Part shown: piece after piece, positions 15,278 to 23,113 of the stretch | Position numbering within the stretch: the first letter of the stretch is position 1 | How the letters are laid out: every line of letters begins with the position of its first letter | Assembly (NCBI GenBank): GCA_947501275.1 | Contig: CANMVD010000001.1 | Span: 62,001 to 126,000, forward strand | Length of the DNA stretch: 64,000 nucleotides | Direction: 5' to 3' | From: an uncultured Tateyamaria sp. | GTDB taxonomy: Bacteria > Pseudomonadota > Alphaproteobacteria > Rhodobacterales > Rhodobacteraceae | Notes under the pieces: generated by a model | Database searches by the model: none | What the model was told of the DNA's origin: nothing | The model's input: the letters and a program-made list of their open reading frames with translations, nothing else | Position numbers and translations under genes: made by a program

Positions 15278-15685
15278 ATGGCTATGAAAATTCGTCTCGC
15301 CCGTGGCGGCTCCAAGAAGCGCCCCTTCTATCGTATTGTCGCGGCCGACAGCCGTATGCCACGCGATGGCCGCTACATCGAGAAACTGGGCACATATAAC
15401 CCCCTTCTGCCCAAAGACAGCGAAGAGCGCGTCAAGATGAACATGGAGCGCGTTCAGTACTGGTTGGGTGAAGGTGCTCAACCCACCGACCGGATCTCCC
15501 GCATGCTCGAAGCGGCTGGCGTTCTCGAGAAAAAAGAGCGCGCGAACCCCAAGAAAGGTGAGCCCGGCAAGAAAGCCCAAGAGCGTGCAGAAGAGAAAGC
15601 CGCCAAAGCAGCCGCAGCCGCCGAAGCACCTGCCGAGGAAGCGCCTGCTGAAGAGGCACCTGCGGAAGAAGCAGCAGCAGAGTAA
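15278..15685 (+). CDS. rpsP: 30S ribosomal protein S16 (bS16) with acidic repeat tail
   Basis: 135 aa. The first 80 or so residues are canonical S16 ([20 protein letters not shown], then [20 protein letters not shown]). A 50-residue charged tail follows and ends in tandem copies of E-A-P-A-E around residues 115-130, absent from E. coli S16. Such Ala/Glu tails are common in Rhodobacteraceae ribosomal proteins. Ribosome site AAGGA. Strong terminator at 15712-15751 ends the transcript, so rpsP is not joined to rimM as it is in E. coli. Confidence 0.98.
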   Translation: MAMKIRLARGGSKKRPFYRIVAADSRMPRDGRYIEKLGTYNPLLPKDSEERVKMNMERVQYWLGEGAQPTDRISRMLEAAGVLEKKERANPKKGEPGKKAQERAEEKAAKAAAAAEAPAEEAPAEEAPAEEAAAE

Positions 15686-15711
15686 TCTGCGCCCAATCGC
15701 GCAATGCTCAA

Positions 15712-15751
15712 ACGCCCGCCTTGGCTTCTCAGCCAAGGCGGGCGTCTTTTT
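15712..15751 (+). terminator. Rho-independent terminator after rpsP
   Basis: Perfect 15-bp stem ACGCCCGCCTTGGCT / AGCCAAGGCGGGCGT (15712-15726, 15731-15745) with a TCTC loop and CTTTTTG. The strongest terminator in the window. Confidence 0.95.
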
Positions 15752-15781
15752 GTGTCACGTTCGTTTCAGACCGGTGCGCTA

Positions 15782-16240
15782 CTAACGCAGCGACTTCAAA
15801 AACGTCACCTTGTCTTCACCTGCCCCGAAAAAGGCAGGGATTGTCGCAACACGTGTATAGCCACGCGCCACATAAAAGTGCCGCGCCCGCTCTTGGTCCG
15901 GCAACTGCGTGGTATCGATGATGATCATCCGCGCCGCGTGCAGCGCCGCTTCGACAGCACGCAGCAGTGCTGTTCCAGCGCCGCCTTGCGCCTGTGGTGA
16001 CACAGCAATCGCACGCAAGTTCCACGTCGCATCAGTCATCGCCTCGGGCTGCGCAAAGGCAAAACCGATAGGCACATCTTCGCGACAGACAACACGCCAA
16101 ATATCGGGGCTCACCCCCTCTAATGCTGGCGTAATCATCGGCTCGATCATCTCTCCGGGAAACAGCGTTTCCTCGGCAATAGCGGCAAGAGCGGGGATAT
16201 CGCCCGCGCGCGGTGCGCGGGTCTCAAACGGGTTTGGCAT
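15782..16240 (-). CDS. GNAT-family acetyltransferase
   Basis: 152 aa. GNAT fold distinct from the four tandem copies: ETRAPRAGDIPALAAIAEET at the start, acetyl-CoA loop VSPQAQGGAGTALLRAVEAA, and C-terminal ARHFYVARGYTRVATIPAFF. ATG 16240 is preferred over the longer frame because an AAGGA ribosome site precedes it. It stands alone on the opposite strand between the rpsP terminator and the rimM transcription unit. Acceptor unknown. Confidence 0.85.
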   Translation of the reverse strand: MPNPFETRAPRAGDIPALAAIAEETLFPGEMIEPMITPALEGVSPDIWRVVCREDVPIGFAFAQPEAMTDATWNLRAIAVSPQAQGGAGTALLRAVEAALHAARMIIIDTTQLPDQERARHFYVARGYTRVATIPAFFGAGEDKVTFLKSLR

Positions 16241-16526
16241 TGGCCATCCTTTGAATTCATGTCTTTGGTTTTGGTGAAACCGGACTGCTCCGGCAAACAT
16301 TTGTTCGGGCACGACCCAAGCCAGCGCGACTGCACTGTTTGTTCCTCATGACACCGCGCAAGCGGTTGGGCCTATGCCCGATCTACCGACATAAATTCTC
16401 CTGTCCGAGCCGATTGGCCCGGTAAGTGACAGACTATGTGCGCCTGCCGGGCACGGCAACCCGCCTCTGGACAAATCCGCACCTCATGTTCCAAATGCGC
16501 CACCAACACCGCAACCGGAGTGCCGC

Positions 16527-16667
16527 ATGTTCCGTCTGATCCGCACGGTCATTCTTGTCCTTATTGCCTTTGTCGCGGGTCTGATGTTTGAACGCAGCCA
16601 GGCCGGCGATACATGTCGCGCCGCAGGAGGCGAAATGCAAAACGGGATTTGCCGCGATGAAGGATGA
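16527..16667 (+). CDS. 46-aa single-pass membrane protein upstream of rimM
   Basis: Short for automatic calling. ATG 16527 follows a GGAG site by 6 nt. The product has one membrane helix ([20 protein letters not shown], about residues 5-24) and a short C-terminal part with two Cys ([19 protein letters not shown]) that could form a disulfide if periplasmic. The stop overlaps rimM by 11 nt, so rimM translation is probably coupled to it. I know similar small ORFs before rimM in roseobacters only from memory; function unknown. Confidence 0.65.
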   Translation: MFRLIRTVILVLIAFVAGLMFERSQAGDTCRAAGGEMQNGICRDEG

Positions 16668-17163
16668 ACTGATCTGCGTGGGTGCGCTCAGCGGCTCTTA
16701 CGGGGTACACGGCGAAGTCCGCGTGAAATCCTTTTGCGCAACCCCGGAAGACATTGAAACCTATAGTCCTTTGGTGGATGAGTCTGGCAATCGCACGTTT
16801 ACCCTCGCCTTGATCCGGCCAATGAAAAACGGCTTTGTTGCGCGACTCGCCGAGGTGGCCAGCAAAGAAGACGCAGATGCCTTGAAAGGGGTGCAATTGT
16901 TTGCCCGTCGCGATCAACTGCCCCATCTGCCGGATGACGAATATTATTACACTGATCTTGTCGGGCTCGAGGTGTTCGACACGGGCGGTGCATCGCTGGG
17001 GCATGTGAAATCCGTGCAGAACCACGGGGCCGCCGATCTGCTGGAAATCCATACCGCTGCCGCCACGGCCACTGTCCTTTTGCCATTTACTCAGGCCGCC
17101 GTACCCACGGTTGATCTGGGCGCAGGGCGCATTATCGCGGATCCCCCCGAGGGGCTGTTCTAG
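16657..17163 (+). CDS. rimM: 16S rRNA processing protein RimM
   Basis: 168 aa, normal length. Binds S19 and assists 30S head assembly. N-terminal domain [20 protein letters not shown] and [19 protein letters not shown], then the PRC-barrel part [20 protein letters not shown] and the conserved tail [14 protein letters not shown] followed by PPEGLF. ATG 16657 fits the family; the longer frame to 16588 lies inside the 46-aa gene. Followed 3 bp later by the sulfotransferase-like gene, then trmD. Confidence 0.96.
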   Translation: MKDELICVGALSGSYGVHGEVRVKSFCATPEDIETYSPLVDESGNRTFTLALIRPMKNGFVARLAEVASKEDADALKGVQLFARRDQLPHLPDDEYYYTDLVGLEVFDTGGASLGHVKSVQNHGAADLLEIHTAAATATVLLPFTQAAVPTVDLGAGRIIADPPEGLF

Positions 17164-17166
17164 GCG

Positions 17167-17934
17167 ATGACGCAGCGGCTCATCGTGCATGCCGGGTTTC
17201 ACAAAACCGGCACCACGTCGGCGCAACGCACGCTGGATCGCTACCGCAAGCAGCTCGCACCCCACGTTCAAGTCGTCTTGCGCAAGGATATGAAGGGCCT
17301 TTGCGAGGCCGCCCGCCGCTATTCCGTCAGCCGCGACCCGGTTGATCTGGGCTTTGTAAAATACGAAGCGGCCTTGGTTCTCGAAGGTTTGGACCCGGCA
17401 CAACCCGCCTTGCTCAGTTCCGAAGACCTCAGTGGGCATATGCCCGGACGTCGCAAGTTGCGGTCTTACGACGCCGCCCCGACAATCGCCGCTGCGATGG
17501 TCGATGCATGGCGTCAGCTTTGGCGAGAGCCGGAGATAACGCTGACCTATTCCACCCGCGCGCCCCAACCGTGGCTGGCCAGTTGCTATATCCAGCACCT
17601 GCGCGCGACACGGATTACAATGTCGGCAGGGGACTATGCACAAGCCTATGAAAACTCGGCCAATCTGAGTGACATTGTTTCCCGTGTTCGCGATGCCTGC
17701 CCAACGGTGCGCATCGTGTCAAACGCACTCGAAGATATCGGAACAGACCCACTAGGCCCCGCGCACATCTTGCTGAAGCAGGCAAACGTACCCACCGACT
17801 TGATCGCGCGATTGTCTCCCCTTCCCCGCGCCAATGAGGGGCTCAGCCCTGAACAACAGGCCACATATCTCGCGCTCAATCGGTCTGATCTGACAAACGC
17901 CGAAGTCAGCCAGCGCAAGAAAGCATTGCCATAG
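17167..17934 (+). CDS. P-loop sulfotransferase-like protein between rimM and trmD
   Basis: 255 aa. N-terminal [20 protein letters not shown] is the 5'-phosphosulfate-binding loop of PAPS-dependent sulfotransferases, and the family's 3'-phosphate region probably lies near [20 protein letters not shown]. Probably transfers sulfate from PAPS to a carbohydrate or other acceptor, though some members are inactive. It follows the rimM stop by 3 bp and precedes trmD by 40 bp. It therefore interrupts a usually tight ribosome-maturation operon, which suggests insertion of an accessory gene that uses its expression. Confidence 0.75.
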   Translation: MTQRLIVHAGFHKTGTTSAQRTLDRYRKQLAPHVQVVLRKDMKGLCEAARRYSVSRDPVDLGFVKYEAALVLEGLDPAQPALLSSEDLSGHMPGRRKLRSYDAAPTIAAAMVDAWRQLWREPEITLTYSTRAPQPWLASCYIQHLRATRITMSAGDYAQAYENSANLSDIVSRVRDACPTVRIVSNALEDIGTDPLGPAHILLKQANVPTDLIARLSPLPRANEGLSPEQQATYLALNRSDLTNAEVSQRKKALP

Positions 17935-17974
17935 CCCCCTTCCCCTGCGTTGCCAGTGGACGTATCACCATCCT

Positions 17975-18787
17975 ATGAGCACGCAGAACAAGTCCCACGG
18001 TCGCAAGGCGATCCGCCCAACACTAAAGCCGTCTTCGCTGATGGACGAAGCGCCCGATCTGGTCGGCGTTTGGCAGGCCCGCATTGTGACACTGTTCCCT
18101 GACACGTTCCCCGGCGTTCTCGGAGCCTCTTTGACGGGCAAAGCCTTGCAGGACGGAAAATGGCAACTGCATACGCATGATCTGCGTCCCCACGGCATCG
18201 GCAGGCATCGCAACGTCGATGACACGCCGGCAGGGGGGGGCGCCGGCATGGTGCTGCGCCCCGATGTTGTCAGTGCCGCCCTCAGCGAGGCGCAAAGTCA
18301 CGCGCGGGGGCGCTGGCCGATCCTGTACATGTCGCCAAGAGGACGCCGATTTGATCAGCGCATGGCGCAGGAACTCGCGCGCTGTGACGGTGTAACGCTG
18401 CTTTGCGGACGGTTCGAAGGTGTCGATGAACGCGTGCTGGAGCATTGGGGCGTTACGGAAGTGTCCTTGGGCGACTTCGTCATGACAGGCGGTGAAATCG
18501 CGGCACAGGCCATGCTGGATGCCACCGTGCGCTTGCTACCGGGTGTACTGGGCAATGCGGAAAGCGCCGTTGAGGAAAGCCATTCCAGTGGGCTGCTGGA
18601 ACATCCCCAATACACCAAGCCTGCCAGTTGGGAGGGGCGCGACGTGCCGGAGATTCTGATGTCTGGTCACCATGGCAATATTGCTAAGTGGCGCCAGGAA
18701 CAGTCCGAGGAGCTGACCCGTGAGCGACGCCCAGACCTATGGGACATCTATACAACAAAGCCACAAAGCGGCACCAAAGTTCCTTAA
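17975..18787 (+). CDS. trmD: tRNA (guanine-N1-)-methyltransferase TrmD
   Basis: 270 aa. Methylates G37 of tRNAs with SAM, preventing frameshifting. The trefoil-knot SAM site is visible: [38 protein letters not shown] and [20 protein letters not shown]. The tRNA-binding [20 protein letters not shown] follows. An N-terminal extension of about 30 residues (Pro/Lys-rich, [20 protein letters not shown]) precedes the canonical [13 protein letters not shown]. If translation really begins at ATG 17975, this is a lineage-specific addition. Confidence 0.96.
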   Translation: MSTQNKSHGRKAIRPTLKPSSLMDEAPDLVGVWQARIVTLFPDTFPGVLGASLTGKALQDGKWQLHTHDLRPHGIGRHRNVDDTPAGGGAGMVLRPDVVSAALSEAQSHARGRWPILYMSPRGRRFDQRMAQELARCDGVTLLCGRFEGVDERVLEHWGVTEVSLGDFVMTGGEIAAQAMLDATVRLLPGVLGNAESAVEESHSSGLLEHPQYTKPASWEGRDVPEILMSGHHGNIAKWRQEQSEELTRERRPDLWDIYTTKPQSGTKVP

Positions 18788-18834
18788 ACACGCCGCATTC
18801 AGCAAGTAGCGAACGTGGGATTAAGAGGTGAGCC

Positions 18835-19299
18835 ATGACTACTGAAACACTACCCCAAGCCCCCCGCACATCACGCGTAGGCCTTGCCGGATTTGCGCTA
18901 GGCGCGCTTGCTCTGCTGGTGGTTTGCATCACATTTGTGGCCGGCCCCTTTGCTCCGCAACAAGCGGTCGGCGTGTCGCTGGGCGAAATCGCCGCAGAGG
19001 CGGGCAAAGCAACCTTGCGCAACTGGCTGGGTCAGGAACAACCCGCACCGGAGGCGGCAGCGTGGACTATTGATCGCACGCTTTGGATGTTGGGCGTTGT
19101 TGCTGGCGTACTTGCCCTGCTCAGTGGCGCCGTGGCCTTGCTGTTGCACGAACGGCGTGATGTCGCCCTTTGGGCAATTGGATTGGGCGTTAGTGCCGTT
19201 TTGGCGCAAGTCCTCGCATCGACATTGATGATCATCGTTGGCGCGCTGGTTTTGTGTGCACTGATCTATGCGTTAGGCGATGTGCTGAGCTTTGGGTGA
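18835..19299 (+). CDS. Hypothetical inner-membrane protein between trmD and rplS
   Basis: 154 aa with about four hydrophobic helices (around residues 15-40, 80-104, 112-126, 128-150). A periplasm-like loop at 41-78 contains SLGEIAAEAGKATLRNWLGQ. I do not recognise the family. Good AGAGGTG ribosome site before ATG 18835. It separates trmD from rplS, which are adjacent in most bacteria. rplS has its own promoter candidate at 19316-19344. Whether it has any ribosome-related role is unknown. Confidence 0.75.
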   Translation: MTTETLPQAPRTSRVGLAGFALGALALLVVCITFVAGPFAPQQAVGVSLGEIAAEAGKATLRNWLGQEQPAPEAAAWTIDRTLWMLGVVAGVLALLSGAVALLLHERRDVALWAIGLGVSAVLAQVLASTLMIIVGALVLCALIYALGDVLSFG

Positions 19300-19315
19300 T
19301 GCGGGTAAACACCCC

Positions 19316-19344
19316 TTGATCGCTTCTGTCTTCCCCCATATACA
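19316..19344 (+). promoter_or_regulatory. Probable promoter of rplS-rpmE
   Basis: TTGATC, 17-bp spacer, TATACA, with 4 of 6 matches to each sigma-70 hexamer. It starts 17 bp after the stop of the preceding membrane-protein gene and implies a leader of about 205 nt before rplS. Confidence 0.45.
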
Positions 19345-19516
19345 GCGCCCATTCCGACTCGGGGAAACCTGATCGGGATCCTTTTTGCTGTGGCCCCTTC
19401 TTCGGTGGCACTCCTGCAGCAAGGCGGAGAGCGAGACAAGGAAATGATGACCTGAACTCTGGCGGGCGCATTGGCGAACCCGGTGAAGACCAAGAGCTCT
19501 GAGGCGCAACAAACCT

Positions 19517-19533
19517 TCGTGGAAAAACCACGA
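19517..19533 (+). promoter_or_regulatory. Hairpin in the rplS leader
   Basis: TCGTGG-AAAAA-CCACGA, a perfect 6-bp stem with an A5 loop, ending 21 bp before the rplS ATG and just upstream of its AGGAGAG ribosome site. L19 and other ribosomal protein leaders are often autoregulated; whether this is a protein-binding element is untested. Confidence 0.4.
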
Positions 19534-19554
19534 GCATCATAGGAGAGATCGTCC

Positions 19555-19941
19555 ATGGACGTGATCGCACAGATCGAGGCGGAACAGATCGCCGCCCTCG
19601 GGGCAGACATCCCCGATTTCAAAGCCGGAGACACCGTTCGTGTCGGCTTTAAGGTTACCGAAGGTACACGTACCCGGGTTCAGAATTATGAAGGCGTCTG
19701 CATTGCGCGCAACAACGGTCACGGCATCGCCGGATCCTTTACCGTGCGCAAGATTTCCTTTGGCGAAGGTGTGGAGCGTGTGTTCCCCCTGTACTCAACA
19801 AATATCGACAGCATCACCGTGGTCCGCCGCGGCCGTGTGCGTCGCGCCAAACTGTACTACCTGCGCTCGCGTCGTGGCAAATCTGCCCGTATCGCAGAAG
19901 TTACAAACTACAAACCCAAGTCTGAAGGAGCCAAGGCATGA
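19555..19941 (+). CDS. rplS: 50S ribosomal protein L19 (bL19)
   Basis: 128 aa. Sits at the 30S-50S interface. Canonical sequence: [44 protein letters not shown]-like [34 protein letters not shown] and [18 protein letters not shown]. The C-terminal tail is slightly longer than in E. coli. AGGAGAG ribosome site. Its stop overlaps the rpmE start (ATGA), giving a coupled rplS-rpmE pair; the unit ends at the terminator 20187-20220. Confidence 0.98.
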   Translation: MDVIAQIEAEQIAALGADIPDFKAGDTVRVGFKVTEGTRTRVQNYEGVCIARNNGHGIAGSFTVRKISFGEGVERVFPLYSTNIDSITVVRRGRVRRAKLYYLRSRRGKSARIAEVTNYKPKSEGAKA

Positions 19942-20159
19942 AGGCCGATACGCACCCCGACTACCACATCATCAACGTCAAAATGACAGATGGCACAGTG
20001 GTTCAGATGAAATCGACATGGGGCGCCGAGGGCGACCAACTGGCTCTGGATATCGACCCATCCGTGCACCCTGCATGGACTGGCGGGACATCCCGCTTGA
20101 TGGACACCGGCGGGCGCGTGTCCAAGTTCAAGAACAAGTACGCAGGTCTTGGCTTCTAA
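19938..20159 (+). CDS. rpmE: 50S ribosomal protein L31 (bL31), zinc-free form
   Basis: 73 aa. Recognised by [27 protein letters not shown] and [14 protein letters not shown]. It contains no cysteine at all, so the zinc-binding form (C-x-x-C) is absent; this is the C-minus type, which needs no zinc. Coupled to rplS by an ATGA overlap. A terminator follows 27 bp after the stop. The C-minus L31 is seen in Rhodobacteraceae generally, so it is not necessarily a paralog for zinc limitation. Confidence 0.95.
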   Translation: MKADTHPDYHIINVKMTDGTVVQMKSTWGAEGDQLALDIDPSVHPAWTGGTSRLMDTGGRVSKFKNKYAGLGF

Positions 20160-20186
20160 GCCAATCGACAGCGCATCCATGACTGC

Positions 20187-20220
20187 AAGGCCGCCCCTGT
20201 CAGGGCGGCCTTTCGCTTTT
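20187..20220 (+). terminator. Rho-independent terminator after rpmE
   Basis: Perfect 10-bp stem AAGGCCGCCC / GGGCGGCCTT (20187-20196, 20203-20212) with a CTGTCA loop, followed by TCGCTTTT. Confidence 0.9.
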
Positions 20221-20229
20221 GCAAAGACG

Positions 20230-20290
20230 ATGCAGGGGCTCTGCCCCCAAGCCTACGGCCTTCCCCCGGGATATTCTGGGAACAGAAAAA
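20230..20290 (-). repeat. Dispersed intergenic repeat family 1, copy D (variant)
   Basis: Leftward reading gives CTGTTCCCAGAATATCCCGG, a short divergent stretch, then GGGGCAGAGCCCC. This is the family 1 layout with CTGTTCCC in place of CTGACCC, as in copy E at 50541. Confidence 0.55.
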
Positions 20291-20306
20291 TTGCTGAGAG
20301 GACCAC

Positions 20307-20348
20307 GGGTCGGCGGGCGGGCGCATTTGCGCAAGCAAACAGAGCCGC
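20307..20348 (+). repeat. Dispersed repeat family 2, copy B
   Basis: GGGTCGGCGGGCGGGCGC, hairpin TTTGC-GCAA-GCAAA, CAGAGCCGC. About 85 percent identical by eye to 5892-5934 with one gap; the differences in the hairpin preserve pairing. Confidence 0.65.
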
Positions 20349-20394
20349 CCGATGACCTCGGCAGATCTTTCGAAACAACCTGGAAAAGTGCTTA

Positions 20395-20427
20395 TCACCT
20401 AACGCGCCGAAGTCTTTGATTTCTGAC
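20395..20427. repeat. Dispersed repeat family 3, partial copy
   Basis: ATCACCTAACGCGCCGAAGT followed by CTTTGATTTCTGAC. It matches the left half of the longer palindrome at 51347-51393 (TCACCTAACGC...TGATTTC). Confidence 0.45.
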
Positions 20428-20433
20428 AGCGCC

Positions 20434-20463
20434 AGAAAAGCGCGATTTTCGAAAACCGCTTTA
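20434..20463 (-). terminator. Terminator-like hairpin after eda
   Basis: Directly after the eda stop the leftward strand reads AAAGCGGTTTTCGAAAATCG then CGCTTTTCT. The stem is AAAGCG/CGCTTT with an inner TTTTCGAAAA palindrome and a T-rich end. Confidence 0.55.
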
Positions 20464-21105
20464 GCGTGACAACGCCGACGCGTCGCGCGCCAATGCCTCG
20501 ATCCCAGCCCAATCGCCTGCCAGTACTTTGTCTTTTGGTGCAACCCAACTGCCGCCGGCGCACACGACATTGGAAAGTCTCAGGTAACTCTCAGCATTTG
20601 ATGGGCTGACACCACCTGTCGGGCAAAACGAGATTTGCGGCAAAGGTGCTCCGATAGCCTTGAGCGCAGGCGCGCCGCCCGAGGCCTCGGCGGGAAAGAA
20701 CTTCAACATGTCATAGCCGCGCTCATAAAGCGCCATCGCTTCCGAAGCAGTCGCCGCGCCGGGAAGCAAAGGCAGACCTTCCGCTTCGCAGGCGGCAATC
20801 AATGCGTCCGTTGCACCGGGAGAGACGCCAAATTGCGCCCCTGCGGCTTTGGCTGCACACACATCCTCAGGTGTCACCAGTGTTCCGGCCCCGACCACAC
20901 CGCCTTCGACCTCTGCCATCGCAGCAATCACATCAAGCGCAGCGGGTGTACGCAACGTCACTTCCAGTGCGGGCAGGCCACCTGCAACAAGTGCTTCCGC
21001 CAATGGCCGGGCATGGGCCGCGTCCTCCACAACCAGCACAGGCACGATAGGTGCCAATGAACAAATTTCCTTGGCCCGAACAGCAGCAGCCTTTGCGGTA
21101 ATCAT
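20461..21105 (-). CDS. eda: KHG/KDPG aldolase (Entner-Doudoroff)
   Basis: 214 aa. Splits 2-keto-3-deoxy-6-phosphogluconate into pyruvate and glyceraldehyde-3-phosphate. TIM-barrel class I aldolase: Glu48 and Arg52 in LEVTLRTPAA, the Schiff-base Lys135 in YDMLKFFPAE, and the phosphate-binding CPTGGVSPSNAESYLRL. The start directly abuts the edd stop, so the two form an edd-eda operon. The pathway is the main glucose route in most roseobacters, fitting the glucokinase elsewhere in the window. Confidence 0.96.
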   Translation of the reverse strand: MITAKAAAVRAKEICSLAPIVPVLVVEDAAHARPLAEALVAGGLPALEVTLRTPAALDVIAAMAEVEGGVVGAGTLVTPEDVCAAKAAGAQFGVSPGATDALIAACEAEGLPLLPGAATASEAMALYERGYDMLKFFPAEASGGAPALKAIGAPLPQISFCPTGGVSPSNAESYLRLSNVVCAGGSWVAPKDKVLAGDWAGIEALARDASALSR

Positions 21106-22920
21106 TTAAAAATCTCCAAATACAGTTGCGCCAGTGTCAGCCGAGCCAACGCTGTTGCGGAATGCGCTGAACATGTCCCGTCCCACACCCCACTGATTAT
21201 CTGACAGGTCAGCCTTTGCAAGGGGCCGCTCAAGCGCATCGGCGTTCATAACCTCCAGCACGCCCGCATCACCGTCCACCCGAATGATATCACCATCCTG
21301 AATGCGGCCAATGGGCCCACCATCCAGTGCCTCCGGGCTGACATGGATCGCTGCCGGCACTTTGCCGGACGCTCCAGACATCCGCCCATCCGTGACCAAA
21401 GCCACCTTTTGGCCCCGTCCCTGCATGATGCCAAACATTGGCGTCAGGCTGTGCAGCTCCGGCATACCATTGGCCTTTGGTCCCTGAAAACGCACAACGA
21501 CAACGACATCACCCTCTGCAAACGCACCCGCCTTGAACGCGGCTTTCACCTCATCCTGATCGTGGAACACCCGTGCAGGCGCTTCGACGATGCGGTGTTC
21601 GGGGGCCACGGCCGAAATCTTCATCACCCCGGTCCCAAGATTGCCTGACATCCGGCTCAGACCGCCTGTCGGCTGGAAGGGATCACTGGCCGGGCGGACA
21701 ATCTTGTCGTTGAGGCTTTCAACTGAACCCGGTGTCCACTCAAGTGCACCATCCACCAGTCTGGGCTCTTGCGTGTAATTATCCAAACCTTCGCCCGCGA
21801 CAGTCTGCGTGTCGTCATGCAGCAGCCCCGCACCCAAAAGCTGCCCGATCATGTAGCCCAGCCCGCCAGCCGCGTGGAAATGGTTCACGTCTGCCATGCC
21901 GTTTGGATACACACGCGCCAGCAGCGGTGTGATCTGTGACAGTTCTGCGAAATCTTCCCAATCGAGAATGATGCCACCCGCCCGCGCCATGGCGATCAAG
22001 TGGATTAGAAGGTTTGTCGATCCGCCCGTCGCATTGAGCCCTACAATTCCATTCACAAATGCCTTTTCGTTCAGGATATCGCAGACCGGTGTGTAATTGT
22101 TGCCCAACGCGCTCAGTGACAAGGCCCGCGTCGCCCCTTCGACCGTCAGCGCGTCGCGCAAGGGCGTGTTCGGGTTCACAAAAGACGAGCCGGGCAGATG
22201 CAGCCCCATGAATTCCATCAGCATTTGATTGGTATTGGCTGTCCCGTAGAAGGTGCAGGTGCCGGGGCCATGATAGGCGGCCATCTCGGAGGCCAGCAAC
22301 TCTTCCCGCGTCGCTTCACCCGCCGCAAATCTCTGGCGCACCTTTGCCTTTTCGTCATTGGCCAGACCGCTTGTCATTGGCCCGGCAGGCAGAAAGACCG
22401 CAGGCATATGCCCAAAGGACTGCGCGGCAATGATCAGGCCTGGTACGATCTTGTCACACACCCCTAGGTACACAGCGGCATCAAACGTGTTGTGGCTCAG
22501 CGCGACACCAGCGGCCAGTGCGATCACGTCCCGCGAAAAGAGGCTGAGTTCCATGCCCGCCTCGCCTTGTGTCACTCCATCGCACATGGCTGGAACACCT
22601 CCAGCCACTTGTGCCGTCCCGCCAGCCGCACGCACGGCATCACGAATAAGGGTCGGGTAGCGTTCAAACGGTTGATGTGCCGACAGCATGTCGTTGTAAG
22701 CCGTCACGATCCCAAGATTTCCGACAGATGCCTCTGCAAGGCGCGACTGGTCATCACCCGCAGCCGCAAACGCATGCGCCTGTCCGCTGCAACTCAGATG
22801 TGCGCGCGCCGGTCCTTGTGACTTTGCTGCCCGCATGCGGTCAAGGTAGCGTTGCCGGGATGGCGCACTGCGTTCAATGATACGATCGGTCACACGGGTC
22901 AAAGTCGCGTTCAGGGGCAT
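21106..22920 (-). CDS. edd: Phosphogluconate dehydratase (Entner-Doudoroff)
   Basis: 604 aa, full length. Dehydrates 6-phosphogluconate to KDPG; [4Fe-4S] IlvD/Edd family. Motifs: [40 protein letters not shown], the Fe-S-associated [20 protein letters not shown], and [20 protein letters not shown]. Good AGGAG ribosome site. A LacI-type operator-like palindrome (22973-22986) lies 53-66 bp upstream. That site suggests control by a sugar-responsive repressor not encoded here. zwf and pgl are not adjacent. Confidence 0.96.
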   Translation of the reverse strand: MPLNATLTRVTDRIIERSAPSRQRYLDRMRAAKSQGPARAHLSCSGQAHAFAAAGDDQSRLAEASVGNLGIVTAYNDMLSAHQPFERYPTLIRDAVRAAGGTAQVAGGVPAMCDGVTQGEAGMELSLFSRDVIALAAGVALSHNTFDAAVYLGVCDKIVPGLIIAAQSFGHMPAVFLPAGPMTSGLANDEKAKVRQRFAAGEATREELLASEMAAYHGPGTCTFYGTANTNQMLMEFMGLHLPGSSFVNPNTPLRDALTVEGATRALSLSALGNNYTPVCDILNEKAFVNGIVGLNATGGSTNLLIHLIAMARAGGIILDWEDFAELSQITPLLARVYPNGMADVNHFHAAGGLGYMIGQLLGAGLLHDDTQTVAGEGLDNYTQEPRLVDGALEWTPGSVESLNDKIVRPASDPFQPTGGLSRMSGNLGTGVMKISAVAPEHRIVEAPARVFHDQDEVKAAFKAGAFAEGDVVVVVRFQGPKANGMPELHSLTPMFGIMQGRGQKVALVTDGRMSGASGKVPAAIHVSPEALDGGPIGRIQDGDIIRVDGDAGVLEVMNADALERPLAKADLSDNQWGVGRDMFSAFRNSVGSADTGATVFGDF

Positions 22921-22972
22921 GATGCTCTCCTATGTCCTCAAATGGCTCAGCTGGCCTATAACATATACCAAA

Positions 22973-22986
22973 TGGTAGCGCTAACG
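22973..22986. promoter_or_regulatory. LacI-family operator candidate upstream of edd
   Basis: TGGTAGCGCTAACG, an imperfect palindrome centred on GC-GC (5 of 7 symmetric positions), matches the usual LacI-family core with central CG (GCGC). Position 53-66 bp before the edd start fits repression at the promoter. Confidence 0.5.
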
Positions 22987-23113
22987 GGAATTGCAGGACT
23001 GACCCCGCGCCACGGTGCCGCAGGAAAACACACAGCACCGCTAGGCAATCGCTGCGACACAACATATAGTGTTCCCAAACATCGCTAGGCAGATGTGCGG
23101 TAAGGGGACAGGC

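Noticed and set aside
16561-17643. Leftward 360-codon open frame
   Set aside because: Covers rimM and the sulfotransferase-like gene on the opposite strand, both with clear motifs.
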